NCBI GenBank assembly: GCA_964649815.1
Contig: CAZYQC010000007.1
Coordinates: 1 to 64,000 of the forward strand
Reading direction: 5' to 3'
Source: G013214665 sp964649815
GTDB lineage: Bacteria > Pseudomonadota > Alphaproteobacteria > Rhodobacterales > Rhodobacteraceae
DNA: 64,000 nt
The position numbers and the translations under genes were made by a program. Below, piece by piece: positions 7,622 through 16,105 of this stretch; position 1 is the stretch's first letter, and each line of letters opens with the position of its first letter. The notes below the pieces were generated by a model. That model searched no databases. It saw only the letters and a list, made by a program, of their open reading frames with translations, and was not told where the DNA came from.

Positions 7622-8688
7622 CGCGGGTTTACCTCGATCACAACGCCACCACCCCGTTGCGAGACGCGGCGCGGGCCGCGATGCTGGCGGCGATGGATGC
7701 CTTTGGCAATCCGTCCTCGGTTCATGCCGAAGGGCGCGCCGCCAAAGCGATGATCGAGCGGGCGCGGGCGCAGGTTGCCAGCCTTGTCGGCTGTGATCCG
7801 CATGACATCGTCTGGACATCGGGCGCGACAGAGGCGGCGGCGATCTGGTTTCGGGGTGCCGAGGCGCTCAGCGGTGCTGCGGTTGAGCATGACGCGGTGT
7901 GGGGGCAGCTACAATCCGCGCCAAGCTTTTCAGAGGTGCCAGTCGATGCCGCTGGACAAATCCTGTGGGATCGCGACGCCCCTCTGAGCACGTTGCAGGC
8001 CGCAAATTCCGAGACGGGTGTTCTGCAAGGCGCGGTGTCGCGCCGCCCGATTGGGATGAGTGACATCACGCAGGTTTTGGGCAAACAGATTTTCGACTTT
8101 GCAACAAGCTGGTGCGACGCGGTTATCTGCTCGGCACATAAGCTGGGCGGCCCGAAAGGTGTGGGCGCGTTGATCCTGAACAAGGGCATCGAGCTGGCCC
8201 CAGGCCCGAGCGGTGGCGGCCAGGAAATGGGGCGCCGGTCGGGCACAGAGAACATTCTGGGCATCGTGGGCTTTGGCGCTGCGGCAGAGGCTGCGCAACG
8301 GGATTTGTCTGCGGGGCGCTGGGACGAGATCGCAGAACTTAGAAAGATTCTAGAAACTGCCCTTGAGGGTCTGTCCCAAGATACTATTTTTGTCGGGAAA
8401 GAGAGTGATCGTCTTCCGAACACCTCGTGCTTTGCGGTGCCGGGTTGGAAAGGTGAGACCCAGGTCATGGCGATGGATTTGGCGGGATTTGCAATTTCGG
8501 CCGGGTCCGCCTGTTCAAGCGGCAAGGTCCGCGAAAGCCGGGTTCTGAAGGCGATGGGATATGACGATGTGACGGCTCAATCCGCGGTGCGGGTGTCGCT
8601 TGGGTTGGACACGACGAAAGAGAATGTACTGCGCTTTGCGGATGCATGGGCGCAACGGTTGAAAAAACATCAAGCGCGGGCTGCTTGA
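7618..8688 (+). CDS. Cysteine desulfurase, NifS/IscS-like (group I)
   Basis: 356 residues starting MTRVYLDHNATTP, the hallmark NifS/IscS N-terminus. The start overlaps the iscR stop by four bases, so the longer upstream start is rejected. The PLP lysine is Lys175 in CSAHKLGGPKG and the persulfide-carrying cysteine is about Cys299 in SAGSACSSGKVRES, with the SSG loop of group I enzymes. It is somewhat short compared with IscS (about 400 residues). The enzyme removes sulfur from cysteine to feed Fe-S cluster assembly. A second desulfurase of the SufS type closes the same operon, so two sulfur donors of different classes are encoded together. Confidence 0.92.
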   Translation: MTRVYLDHNATTPLRDAARAAMLAAMDAFGNPSSVHAEGRAAKAMIERARAQVASLVGCDPHDIVWTSGATEAAAIWFRGAEALSGAAVEHDAVWGQLQSAPSFSEVPVDAAGQILWDRDAPLSTLQAANSETGVLQGAVSRRPIGMSDITQVLGKQIFDFATSWCDAVICSAHKLGGPKGVGALILNKGIELAPGPSGGGQEMGRRSGTENILGIVGFGAAAEAAQRDLSAGRWDEIAELRKILETALEGLSQDTIFVGKESDRLPNTSCFAVPGWKGETQVMAMDLAGFAISAGSACSSGKVRESRVLKAMGYDDVTAQSAVRVSLGLDTTKENVLRFADAWAQRLKKHQARAA

Positions 8689-8706
8689 GAGGGCGAGGTG
8701 AGTGAG

Positions 8707-10227
8707 ATGGCTGCTTTGGACAATGTAAGCGTGAAAGACGGTGTCGATCAGGAAACGGTTGACGCGGTTCGGGAAGTGTCCAGCTATAAATATGGCTGGG
8801 ACACTGAAATCGAGATGGAATACGCGCCCAAGGGTCTCACACCTGACATCGTGCGTTTGATTTCGGAAAAGAACGAAGAACCGGAATGGATGACGGAATG
8901 GCGTCTGGCCGCCTATGACCGCTGGCTCAAGCTGAAAGAGCCTGACTGGGCGATGGTGGATTACCCTGAGATCGATTTTCAGGACCAGTATTACTATGCG
9001 CGGCCCAAAAGCATGGAGGTCAAACCAAAGTCGCTGGACGAGGTCGACCCAAAGCTTTTGGCGACTTACGAAAAGCTGGGCATCCCGTTGAAAGAGCAAA
9101 TGATCCTAGCCGGCGTCGAAGGCGCGGATGCGGCTCCGTCCGAGGGGCGCAAGGTGGCTGTGGACGCGGTGTTTGATTCCGTGTCCGTCGGAACAACCTT
9201 TCAGGCCGAACTGAAAAAGGCCGGCGTCATCTTTTGTTCGATTTCCGAGGCGATCAAGGAACATCCAGAGCTTGTGAAAAAATATCTGGGCTCGGTCGTG
9301 CCGGTCTCTGACAACTTTTACGCCACGCTCAACAGTGCGGTCTTTTCGGACGGGTCATTCGTATATGTCCCGCCCGGCGTGCGCTGTCCGATGGAGTTGA
9401 GCACCTATTTCCGCATCAACGCAGAGAACACGGGCCAGTTTGAGCGGACGCTGATCATTGCCGACAAAGGATCCTATGTGTCCTACCTCGAATGCTGTAC
9501 GGCGCCGCAGCGGGATACCTCGCAGTTGCATGCGGCAGTTGTGGAAATCGTCATCGAGGAAGATGCCGAGGTAAAATACTCGACGGTTCAGAACTGGTTC
9601 CCAGGTGACGAAAACGGCAAAGGCGGGATCTACAACTTTGTGACCAAGCGTGCGGATCGCCGTGGCGACCGGGCCAAGCAGATGTGGACACAGGTGGAAA
9701 CCGGAGCCGCCGTGACGTGGAAGTACCCCTCTTGCATTCTGCGCGGCGACGACAGCCAGGGTGAGTTCTATTCGATTGCGATCACGAACAACTATCAGCA
9801 GGCGGATACCGGCACGAAGATGGTGCATTTGGGCAAGAACACCAAATCACGCATCGTTTCGAAAGGGATCAGCGCGGGCAAGGCGCAGAACACGTATCGT
9901 GGTTTGGTGTCGATGCACCCAAAGGCCAAGGACAGCCGGAATTACACGCAATGCGACAGCTTGTTGATCGGCGACAAATGCGGGGCGCATACGGTGCCTT
10001 ACATCGAGGTCAAGAACAACTCGTCTCGGGTCGAGCACGAGGCCACGACCTCTAAGGTCGATGACGATCAGCTCTTCTATTGCCGGTCCCGCGGCATGGA
10101 CGAAGAAGAAGCGGTGGCTTTGGTCGTGAACGGCTTTTGCAAGGATGTTCTGCAAGCCTTGCCGATGGAATTTGCGATGGAAGCTCAGCAACTTGTTGCG
10201 ATTTCCTTGGAAGGCTCGGTGGGCTGA
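8707..10227 (+). CDS. sufB: Fe-S cluster assembly scaffold subunit SufB
   Basis: About 506 residues. I chose the ATG at 8707 (MAALDNVSVKDGVDQ) because GAGGTGAG lies just upstream; a GTG at 8698 would add three residues and cannot be excluded. SufB forms the SufBC2D complex on which clusters are built. Characteristic stretches include YKYGWDTEIEMEYAPKGL, VPPGVRCPMELSTYFRIN, SYLECCTAPQRDTSQLHAAV and the C-terminal EHEATTSKVDDDQLFYCRSR, whose cysteine near the end is a conserved functional residue. It follows iscS by 18 bases within one operon. Confidence 0.96.
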   Translation: MAALDNVSVKDGVDQETVDAVREVSSYKYGWDTEIEMEYAPKGLTPDIVRLISEKNEEPEWMTEWRLAAYDRWLKLKEPDWAMVDYPEIDFQDQYYYARPKSMEVKPKSLDEVDPKLLATYEKLGIPLKEQMILAGVEGADAAPSEGRKVAVDAVFDSVSVGTTFQAELKKAGVIFCSISEAIKEHPELVKKYLGSVVPVSDNFYATLNSAVFSDGSFVYVPPGVRCPMELSTYFRINAENTGQFERTLIIADKGSYVSYLECCTAPQRDTSQLHAAVVEIVIEEDAEVKYSTVQNWFPGDENGKGGIYNFVTKRADRRGDRAKQMWTQVETGAAVTWKYPSCILRGDDSQGEFYSIAITNNYQQADTGTKMVHLGKNTKSRIVSKGISAGKAQNTYRGLVSMHPKAKDSRNYTQCDSLLIGDKCGAHTVPYIEVKNNSSRVEHEATTSKVDDDQLFYCRSRGMDEEEAVALVVNGFCKDVLQALPMEFAMEAQQLVAISLEGSVG

Positions 10228-10230
10228 TCG

Positions 10231-10494
10231 ATGACGCCAGAGGGTGATCAAAAAGACCGCCGGTCGTATCTGCGGTTGGCAGATGTCTCGGACAGTGACG
10301 GCACCCGCGAAGGCGGGTTGGTGTTCTGTCTGAGCCTGATCGTCGGCATGATTGTCGCCCAGGCCACACATCCAAGCGCGCTGACGTCGTTCTGGGTCTG
10401 GTTTGCCCTGTTGGCTGCGGCCTGCGGTATCGCGTTTCACACGCAAAAGCTGGTTGCTTGGGCGATGGGGCATCGGTCGGGAGAGGCCGAATGA
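10231..10494 (+). CDS. Small membrane protein embedded in the suf operon
   Basis: 87 residues beginning MTPEGDQKDRRSYLRLAD. A charged N-terminal third is followed by two predicted helices (GLVFCLSLIVGMIVAQA and FWVWFALLAAACGIAFH) and a short charged tail. It starts three bases after the sufB stop, and its last four bases overlap the next gene (ATGA), which supports translation. I recognise no family. Membrane placement within a Fe-S operon hints at a membrane-linked accessory role, but this is speculation. Confidence 0.75.
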   Translation: MTPEGDQKDRRSYLRLADVSDSDGTREGGLVFCLSLIVGMIVAQATHPSALTSFWVWFALLAAACGIAFHTQKLVAWAMGHRSGEAE

Positions 10495-10664
10495 GTGGGA
10501 TCGCGGGGCATATCCTGGCTGTGGTCGCTGGCGCTTTGGTGGCGGGCATTTTGGCTTTTGTGCTGATGCCACAGCTTTTCTGGGCGGGCGTGATCGGCGG
10601 GGCGATGTTTGGCGGCGCGCTGCGTGTTGGCTGGGTCCTTTTGAACGCAGATGACGCCGCATGA
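10491..10664 (+). CDS. Very small two-helix membrane protein in the suf operon
   Basis: 57 residues from the ATG at 10491 (MSGIAGHILAVVAGALVAG), whose start overlaps the previous stop by four bases. Nearly the whole chain is hydrophobic, with two Gly/Ala-rich helices separated by a short turn (MPQLFWAG). No domain is recognised. It would be missed by gene callers with a 60-residue cut-off, but the coupled start and the compact operon argue that it is real. Confidence 0.6.
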   Translation: MSGIAGHILAVVAGALVAGILAFVLMPQLFWAGVIGGAMFGGALRVGWVLLNADDAA

Positions 10665-10681
10665 ACCCTTGGGGAAAGACC

Positions 10682-10993
10682 ATGATTGTAACCACAACGC
10701 CAAGCATCGATGGCCACAAGATCACGGCCTATAAAGGTATCGTCGTCGGCGAGGCCATTCTCGGTGCGAATGTGTTTCGCGATCTTTTTGCCGGGATCAC
10801 CGACATTATCGGTGGGCGATCGGGGGCCTATGAACAGGAACTGGGCCGCGCGCGCGAAACGGCCATCAACGAAATGGAAGACCACGCCAGGTCGCTGGGG
10901 GCGACCGCAGTTGTTGGCGTGGATCTCGATTATGAGGTGATCAACAACATGCTCATGGTGTCAGCCTCTGGCACTGCGGTCGTGATTGAGTGA
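10682..10993 (+). CDS. YbjQ/UPF0145-family protein
   Basis: 103 residues from the ATG at 10682 (MIVTTTPSIDGHKITAYKG), preceded by GGGGAAAGACC. That is the standard start and length of the YbjQ family. An upstream ATG at 10661 overlaps the previous stop and would add seven residues. Family features seen are GEAILGANVFRDLFAGITDIIGGRSGAYE, ARETAINEMEDHARSLGA and VVGVDLDYEVI. The family folds as a pentameric dodecin-like ring and is annotated as a putative heavy-metal-binding domain; its function is unproven. Its presence between sufB and sufC is the notable point. Confidence 0.85.
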   Translation: MIVTTTPSIDGHKITAYKGIVVGEAILGANVFRDLFAGITDIIGGRSGAYEQELGRARETAINEMEDHARSLGATAVVGVDLDYEVINNMLMVSASGTAVVIE

Positions 10994-11045
10994 TCGGAAA
11001 CAGACGAACGAATACCTGCCGGACGGGCTAAGAAAGGGTAACGAA

Positions 11046-11801
11046 ATGTTGCAAATCAAAGACTTGCACGTGAAACTTGAAGAAGAAGGCAAAGCGATCC
11101 TCAACGGGGTTTCCCTCGAGGTTGAGGCTGGCAAGGTTCACGCGATCATGGGGCCGAACGGCTCTGGCAAATCGACGCTCAGCTATGTTTTGTCCGGCCG
11201 TGACGGCTATGAGGTCACGGGCGGGGCGGCGTCTTTGGATGGCGACGACCTGCTTGAGCTGGAACCAGAAGAGCGCGCAGCCGCCGGTCTGTTCCTGGCG
11301 TTCCAGTACCCGGTTGAAATTCCTGGCGTCGGCAACATGACGTTCCTGCGCACAGCGGTAAACGCGCAGCGCAAGGCGCGCGGCGAAGACGAGCTGAGCG
11401 CGGCAGATTTTCTCAAGGTCGTGCGCGAGCGGGCCAAGGCGCTCAAGATCGATGCGGATATGTTGAAGCGTCCGGTGAATGTAGGCTTCTCTGGCGGCGA
11501 GAAAAAGCGCAACGAGATCCTCCAGATGGCGATGCTTGAGCCAAAGATGTGCATTCTGGACGAAACCGACAGCGGGCTTGATGTTGATGCAATGAAGCTG
11601 GTTGCCGAAGGCGTCAACGCATTGCGGAACGAGGGGCGCGGGTTCCTGGTTATCACGCATTATCAAAGGCTTTTGGACCATATCAAACCTAATGTCGTGC
11701 ACATTATGGCGGATGGAAAGATCGTGAAATCGGGCGGCCCCGAGCTGGCGCTTGAGGTCGAGAACAACGGCTATGGCGATATTCTGGCGGAGGTCGCGTA
11801 A
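11046..11801 (+). CDS. sufC: Fe-S cluster assembly ATPase SufC
   Basis: 251 residues from the ATG at 11046 (MLQIKDLHVKLEEEGKAIL), with AGAAAGGG upstream. It is an ABC-type ATPase: Walker A GPNGSGKST (about residues 38-46), the Q-loop region FLAFQYPVEIPGV, signature FSGGEKKRNEILQ, Walker B CILDETDSGLD and the H-loop TH. SufC drives conformational change in the SufBC2D scaffold rather than membrane transport, and no permease domain is present. The SufC-typical DETDSGLDVDAMK sequence makes the assignment firm. It overlaps sufD by one base (TAATG). Confidence 0.97.
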   Translation: MLQIKDLHVKLEEEGKAILNGVSLEVEAGKVHAIMGPNGSGKSTLSYVLSGRDGYEVTGGAASLDGDDLLELEPEERAAAGLFLAFQYPVEIPGVGNMTFLRTAVNAQRKARGEDELSAADFLKVVRERAKALKIDADMLKRPVNVGFSGGEKKRNEILQMAMLEPKMCILDETDSGLDVDAMKLVAEGVNALRNEGRGFLVITHYQRLLDHIKPNVVHIMADGKIVKSGGPELALEVENNGYGDILAEVA

Positions 11802-13081
11802 TGGCGCAGCCCGCACTCAAATTGAACGCAACCGAAGAGCGCATCGCCGCGTTGACGCTACCCGAGGGCGGTTGGTCGATGGCTGCGCGCGAAGACGCTC
11901 TGGCGCGCGTGCGGCAGATGGGTCTGCCGGATCGGCGGGACGAATATTGGAAATTCACCCGCCCCGACACGCTGGTTCAGCCCGCCGCACCAACGGCGGC
12001 CACGTTTGTGAACGAAGAGGCGCCCCTTTTTGGCGCGCTTGACCGGGTGCAGCTGGTCTTTGTTGACGGTGTTTTCGATCCCGAGGCATCGGACGCGGAC
12101 GCGCTTGAACACGTCAGCATCGATCGTCTGGCGGATGGAACATCCGACATCCACTGGGCCCGAGACGTCTACGGCACGCTTGAGGCGCGCGGACAAGACC
12201 CGGTTGCGCGTCCTTTGGCGGCCTTGAACACGGCCTTTGCCAGCGATGGCGTGTTGATCCATGTCTCTGGCAAAGCAACCAAGCCGATCCAGCTGTCTTA
12301 TCGCCACGAAGATCCGAATTCTGACGCGATGTTGCATCACGTGATCAAGCTCGACCAAGGGGCGTCTTTGACGCTTTTGGAGAACGGTCCAGCGGCGGCG
12401 CGGTTCAGCAAGGTCATGGAAGTTGACGTGGCCGATGGAGCAGCGTTTCACCATGTGCGGGCGCAGGGGCGGGACCACGAAAGACGTGCTGCCACGCATA
12501 TTTTCGCGCGTCTCGGCGAAGAAAGCACGTTCAAGTCGTTTACCTTGACCGTGAACGGGCGCCTGACGCGGAACGAATGCATTGTCGAACTGACCGGAGA
12601 CAACGCCATTGCACATGTCGCAGGTGCTTGTGTCGGCGATGGTGATTTCCATCACGACGACACTGTTTTTGTGACGCATGACGCGGTGTCTTGCGAAAGC
12701 CGCCAGGTCTTTAAGAAAGTGCTGCGCAATGGTGCGACGGGCGTGTTTCAGGGCAAGATCCTGGTGAAACCGGACGCGCAAAAGACGGATGGCTATCAAA
12801 TTAGCCAATCGCTGTTGCTGGATGAGGATGCTCAATTCCTGGCCAAGCCCGAGCTTGAGATCTATGCCGATGATGTCGCCTGTTCACACGGCTCGACCTC
12901 GGGCGCGATTGACGAAACCGCGCTGTTTTATCTGCGTTCGCGCGGTGTTCCGGCACCGGTGGCAACAGACCTGTTGACGCTTGCGTTCCTGGCCGAAGCG
13001 GTTGACGAAATCGAGCAGGATGAGCTGCGCGATGAAATCGTGGAGCGTCTGGAAGGGTGGTTGGAGCGGCACCGCGCCTGA
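11801..13081 (+). CDS. sufD: Fe-S cluster assembly protein SufD
   Basis: 426 residues beginning MAQPALKLNATEERIAAL and the RRDEYWKFTRPDTL element typical of SufD N-termini. The C-terminal half is the beta-helix core shared with SufB, with HEDPNSDAMLHHVIKL, VNGRLTRNECIVELTGDN and the conserved ACSHGSTSGAIDETALFYLRSRG segment that contacts SufC and SufB. It partners SufB in the scaffold. Its start overlaps the sufC stop by one base. Confidence 0.96.
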   Translation: MAQPALKLNATEERIAALTLPEGGWSMAAREDALARVRQMGLPDRRDEYWKFTRPDTLVQPAAPTAATFVNEEAPLFGALDRVQLVFVDGVFDPEASDADALEHVSIDRLADGTSDIHWARDVYGTLEARGQDPVARPLAALNTAFASDGVLIHVSGKATKPIQLSYRHEDPNSDAMLHHVIKLDQGASLTLLENGPAAARFSKVMEVDVADGAAFHHVRAQGRDHERRAATHIFARLGEESTFKSFTLTVNGRLTRNECIVELTGDNAIAHVAGACVGDGDFHHDDTVFVTHDAVSCESRQVFKKVLRNGATGVFQGKILVKPDAQKTDGYQISQSLLLDEDAQFLAKPELEIYADDVACSHGSTSGAIDETALFYLRSRGVPAPVATDLLTLAFLAEAVDEIEQDELRDEIVERLEGWLERHRA

Positions 13082-13088
13082 ACGAGCA

Positions 13089-13571
13089 ATGGGAGTGACC
13101 ACCAACATCGTCGCCACATATCGTGGCCCGGGCCGCGTCGTCCGCGGCCTGTTGGCTATGGGCCCCCGAGAGGACCGTGCGCTGGCCTATCTGATGGGCG
13201 CCTGTTTGCTGACATTTGTCGCCCAATTGCCGCGTTTGGCGCGCGAGGCGCATGTGAACGGGCAGGATTTGAACATGCTTATGGGCGGTAGCCTCTTGGC
13301 GTGGATCTTTATTGCGCCGTTGGTCTTTTATGTGGTCGCCGCCTGCGCGCGCTTGGTTGCGCGGGTGCTGGGCGGCTCGGGCAGTGGCTTTGGCGCGCGG
13401 CTCGCGCTCTTTTGGGCGCTGCTGGCGGCCTCGCCGGTGCTGTTGCTGCATGGCCTCACGGCTGGCTTGGTCGGACCCGGTCCCGCCTTGCAATTGGTCG
13501 GTGTCATCTGGTGTGGTCTGTTCCTATGGTTCTGGTTGGCCGGAACACTGGCGCAGGAGCGGTCGACATGA
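13089..13571 (+). CDS. Membrane protein, YIP1-like, first of a pair in the suf operon
   Basis: 160 residues from the ATG at 13089 (MGVTTNIVATYRGPGRVVRG); longer starts run back into sufD in another frame. After a basic N-terminus there are about four predicted helices (LAYLMGACLLTFVAQL, AWIFIAPLVFYVVAAC, LALFWALLAASPVLLL, LQLVGVIWCGLFLWFW). The general plan resembles the Yip1 domain proteins often annotated here in Rhodobacteraceae. Its stop overlaps the next start by four bases. Function is unknown; it may anchor or regulate Suf components at the membrane. Confidence 0.75.
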   Translation: MGVTTNIVATYRGPGRVVRGLLAMGPREDRALAYLMGACLLTFVAQLPRLAREAHVNGQDLNMLMGGSLLAWIFIAPLVFYVVAACARLVARVLGGSGSGFGARLALFWALLAASPVLLLHGLTAGLVGPGPALQLVGVIWCGLFLWFWLAGTLAQERST

Positions 13572-14149
13572 CGTTTACAGACCTGGTCGTTACGACCATC
13601 CGTGACCCCGAAGAGGCAGCGCATCGGCTGATGGGCTGGGGCCTGCCGCGCAACGCCCTCTACGAGGCGGTGATTGCGGTTGCAGCCATCAACGCCATGC
13701 TGTTGGGCATTTCATCCTTGCTGATGCCACAACCGGCCATTCTGCCGGCTTTCATGACCCAGCCGTTCATCTTCTTTGTGGTGATGGCGGGCGGTCTCGT
13801 GATCTATGCGAACCTGCTCTATTGGGCGGGGCGCGCGATGGGCGGCACGGGCGACATGGGGGATATCCTCACATTGGTTGTGTGGTTGCAGGGATTACGT
13901 GCATTGGCGCAGATTCTTGTCACCGTCTTGTCCTTTGTCATTCCGGCATTGGCGGCGTTGCTGGGCTTGGTCGTGTCGATCTATGCCCTCTATGTTTTGA
14001 TCAAGTTTATCAAAGCCGCGCATCGGTTCGGTTCTATCATGCAATCCATTGGTTTGCTGATTGTCGTATCTGCCGGATTGATCATCGCGTTGATGATGGT
14101 TCTGACCCTCGCAGGGGTTTCCGTGAATGGGGTAGCGCCTAATGTTTGA
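13568..14149 (+). CDS. YIP1-family membrane protein, second of the pair
   Basis: 193 residues from the ATG at 13568 (MTFTDLVVTTIRDPEEAAHR). The N-terminal IRDPEEAAHRLMGWGLPRNALYEAV is the usual YIP1-family opening, where a first amphipathic segment precedes a five-helix membrane domain. Helices are visible around VIAVAAINAMLLGIS, PFIFFVVMAGGLVIYAN, LTLVVWLQGLRALAQI, LSFVIPALAALLGLVVS and LIVVSAGLIIALMMVL. It is coupled to the previous gene (ATGA) and overlaps sufS by eight bases, so it belongs firmly to the suf operon. Both members probably arose by duplication, though sequence identity between them is low by eye. Confidence 0.82.
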   Translation: MTFTDLVVTTIRDPEEAAHRLMGWGLPRNALYEAVIAVAAINAMLLGISSLLMPQPAILPAFMTQPFIFFVVMAGGLVIYANLLYWAGRAMGGTGDMGDILTLVVWLQGLRALAQILVTVLSFVIPALAALLGLVVSIYALYVLIKFIKAAHRFGSIMQSIGLLIVVSAGLIIALMMVLTLAGVSVNGVAPNV

Positions 14150-15362
14150 TGTCAACGCGATCCGGGCTGATTTCCCCATTCTGTCGCGCGAAGTGAACGG
14201 CAAGCCGTTGGTTTACCTGGACAATGGCGCATCCGCGCAAAAGCCGCAGGTTGTCATCGATGCGATCACCAAGGCCTATTCCGAGGAATACGCCAACGTT
14301 CATCGCGGGCTGCATTTTCTGTCCAATCTCGCGACCGAAAAGTACGAAAACGTGCGGGGTGTGATTGCCCGGTTCCTGAACGCGCCTGACGAGGACGAGA
14401 TCGTGCTGAATTCGGGCACGACCGAAGGCATCAACATGGTCGCCTATGGCTGGGCCATGCCGCGGTTCGAGGCGGGGGACGAGATTGTCCTCAGTGTGAT
14501 GGAGCATCACGCAAACATCGTGCCTTGGCATTTCCTGCGCGAGCGGCAGGGCGTTGTTTTGAAATGGGTCGATGTGGACGCGACCGGCGCGCTTGACCCG
14601 CAGGCCGTTCTGGATGCCATCGGCCCGAAAACCAAGCTGGTGGCCATCACGCATATGTCCAACGTCTTGGGGACGGTTGTTGACGTCAAGGCGATCTGCA
14701 AAGGCGCGCGGGAAAAAGGCGTGCCAGTCCTTGTCGATGGCAGCCAAGCAGCGGTGCATATGCCGGTCGATGTTCAGGATATCGGCGCGGATTTCTATGC
14801 GATCACGGGGCACAAGCTTTATGGTCCGTCGGGCTCGGGCGCGATCCATGTGCGCAAGGAACGGATGGCCGAGATGCGGCCGTTCATTGGCGGCGGCGAT
14901 ATGATCAAGGAGGTCTCGAAGGACGGTATCATCTACAACGATCCGCCGATGAAATTCGAGGCCGGCACGCCAGGTATCGTGCAGACCATTGGGCTGGGTG
15001 TTGCGTTGGACTACATGATGTCCATCGGCCTGGAAGACATCGCCGCGCATGAGGCGCACCTACGGGATTACACCGTCTCGCGGCTCTCGGGTTTGAACTG
15101 GCTGCAAATGCAGGGCACGACCCCCGACAAAGGGGCAATCTTTTCGTTTACCTTGGACGGTGCTGCGCATGCGCATGACATTTCCACCATCCTTGACAAA
15201 AAGGGCGTCGCGGTGCGGGCCGGTCAACATTGTGTCGGCCCTTTGATGGAGCATATGGGTCTGACAGCCACGTGTCGTGCGTCCTTTGGGATGTACAACA
15301 CCACCCAAGAGGTCGATGTGCTGGTCGACGCGCTCGAATTGGCGCATGAGCTCTTCGCCTAG
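14142..15362 (+). CDS. sufS: SufS-type cysteine desulfurase
   Basis: 406 residues, exactly the length of the E. coli enzyme. PLP-binding Lys225 lies in ITGHKLYGPSGSG, and the catalytic cysteine is Cys364 in RAGQHCVGPLM, followed by the conserved TCRASFGMYN. Group II desulfurases like this one need a SufE or SufU partner to stimulate sulfur transfer; no such gene is in the window. The gene starts eight bases inside the preceding membrane gene and ends the operon. Downstream there is only a GC-rich hairpin-like stretch and then tRNA-Arg; the sufA/iscA-like and sufT genes that often follow are not here. Confidence 0.95.
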   Translation: MFDVNAIRADFPILSREVNGKPLVYLDNGASAQKPQVVIDAITKAYSEEYANVHRGLHFLSNLATEKYENVRGVIARFLNAPDEDEIVLNSGTTEGINMVAYGWAMPRFEAGDEIVLSVMEHHANIVPWHFLRERQGVVLKWVDVDATGALDPQAVLDAIGPKTKLVAITHMSNVLGTVVDVKAICKGAREKGVPVLVDGSQAAVHMPVDVQDIGADFYAITGHKLYGPSGSGAIHVRKERMAEMRPFIGGGDMIKEVSKDGIIYNDPPMKFEAGTPGIVQTIGLGVALDYMMSIGLEDIAAHEAHLRDYTVSRLSGLNWLQMQGTTPDKGAIFSFTLDGAAHAHDISTILDKKGVAVRAGQHCVGPLMEHMGLTATCRASFGMYNTTQEVDVLVDALELAHELFA

Positions 15363-15411
15363 CGATTAGCGATTGCGGGGGCGCGAGGCCCCGGCTATAC
15401 CGCGACCAAGT

Positions 15412-15488
<77 letters not shown>

Positions 15489-15540
15489 ATTGACGTTTAA
15501 ATTCCTTATAAGTGTCTGAATTTTATATAGAAAAATTCGC

Positions 15541-15576
15541 GTGTCCCACTTTTGGATAGCTGTGTCCCGAGTTTGG
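15541..15576 (+). repeat. Two direct GTGTCCC repeats inside the left end of the island
   Basis: GTGTCCCACTTTTGG at 15541-15555 and GTGTCCCGAGTTTGG at 15562-15576 agree at 12 of 15 positions and are spaced 21 bases start to start, two helical turns. Together with the two copies near the right end they look like arm-type binding sites of a tyrosine integrase. Binding is inferred, not shown. Confidence 0.55.
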
Positions 15577-16105
15577 AAAACTTGAGAAGCGTACAGACCA
15601 ACCGCACCCAGCTCTTGCAGCGGCTATGTCCATCGAACTGAAGTAGTGAATTCTATCTGGAAAAATTTGCGGCACGATGAACCGTGCGACCAGCTCTGAA
15701 AAGTAGACAAATAACTCCGTTTTCCGTCCGTAAGTCTGTGCATTAATTCCGGTTTTGCTCGCTGCGCCGCGAGGCCTGTTGCCGCAATCAAACGAAATTG
15801 GTTTGACATGAAAGGGTGCAACGCATGACAGAAAAATTCCCTCGGATTATTATCCCCGCCTGCAAATTTGGTGGGAGTGGAGCCACAGCGTTTATGTTGC
15901 TCACAGCAAATGTAACCTGTTTCGATTAGTAACATTTCACAAATTTCGTGACAGATTCCGTCGAACATGCGAAGATTCATTGCGTGGGATACGTCGGAAT
16001 TTCTCTTGGCATTGTACCCTAAGAGTGCGATGCGGGCCGTTGAACGGCTGCACAACGGAAGGCAGCCTATAGTCGAAGGTCAAACAGGACCGGGGCCCAC
16101 GCACC
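15577..16105. other. AT-rich island segment with no supported gene
   Basis: Between the left repeats and the DUF3800 gene there is about 530 bases without a convincing coding region. The longest reading frame (minus strand, 15624-16055) gives a 143-residue chain rich in Cys, His and Ser with no recognisable domain and no clear ribosome-binding site. It may be the eroded remains of lost cargo or of the missing recombinase. Confidence 0.5.

Noticed and set aside
15624..16055. 143-residue minus-strand frame in the tRNA island
   Set aside because: No recognisable domain, odd composition (many Cys, His, Ser) and no good ribosome-binding site. It may be decayed sequence; I describe the stretch but do not call a gene.
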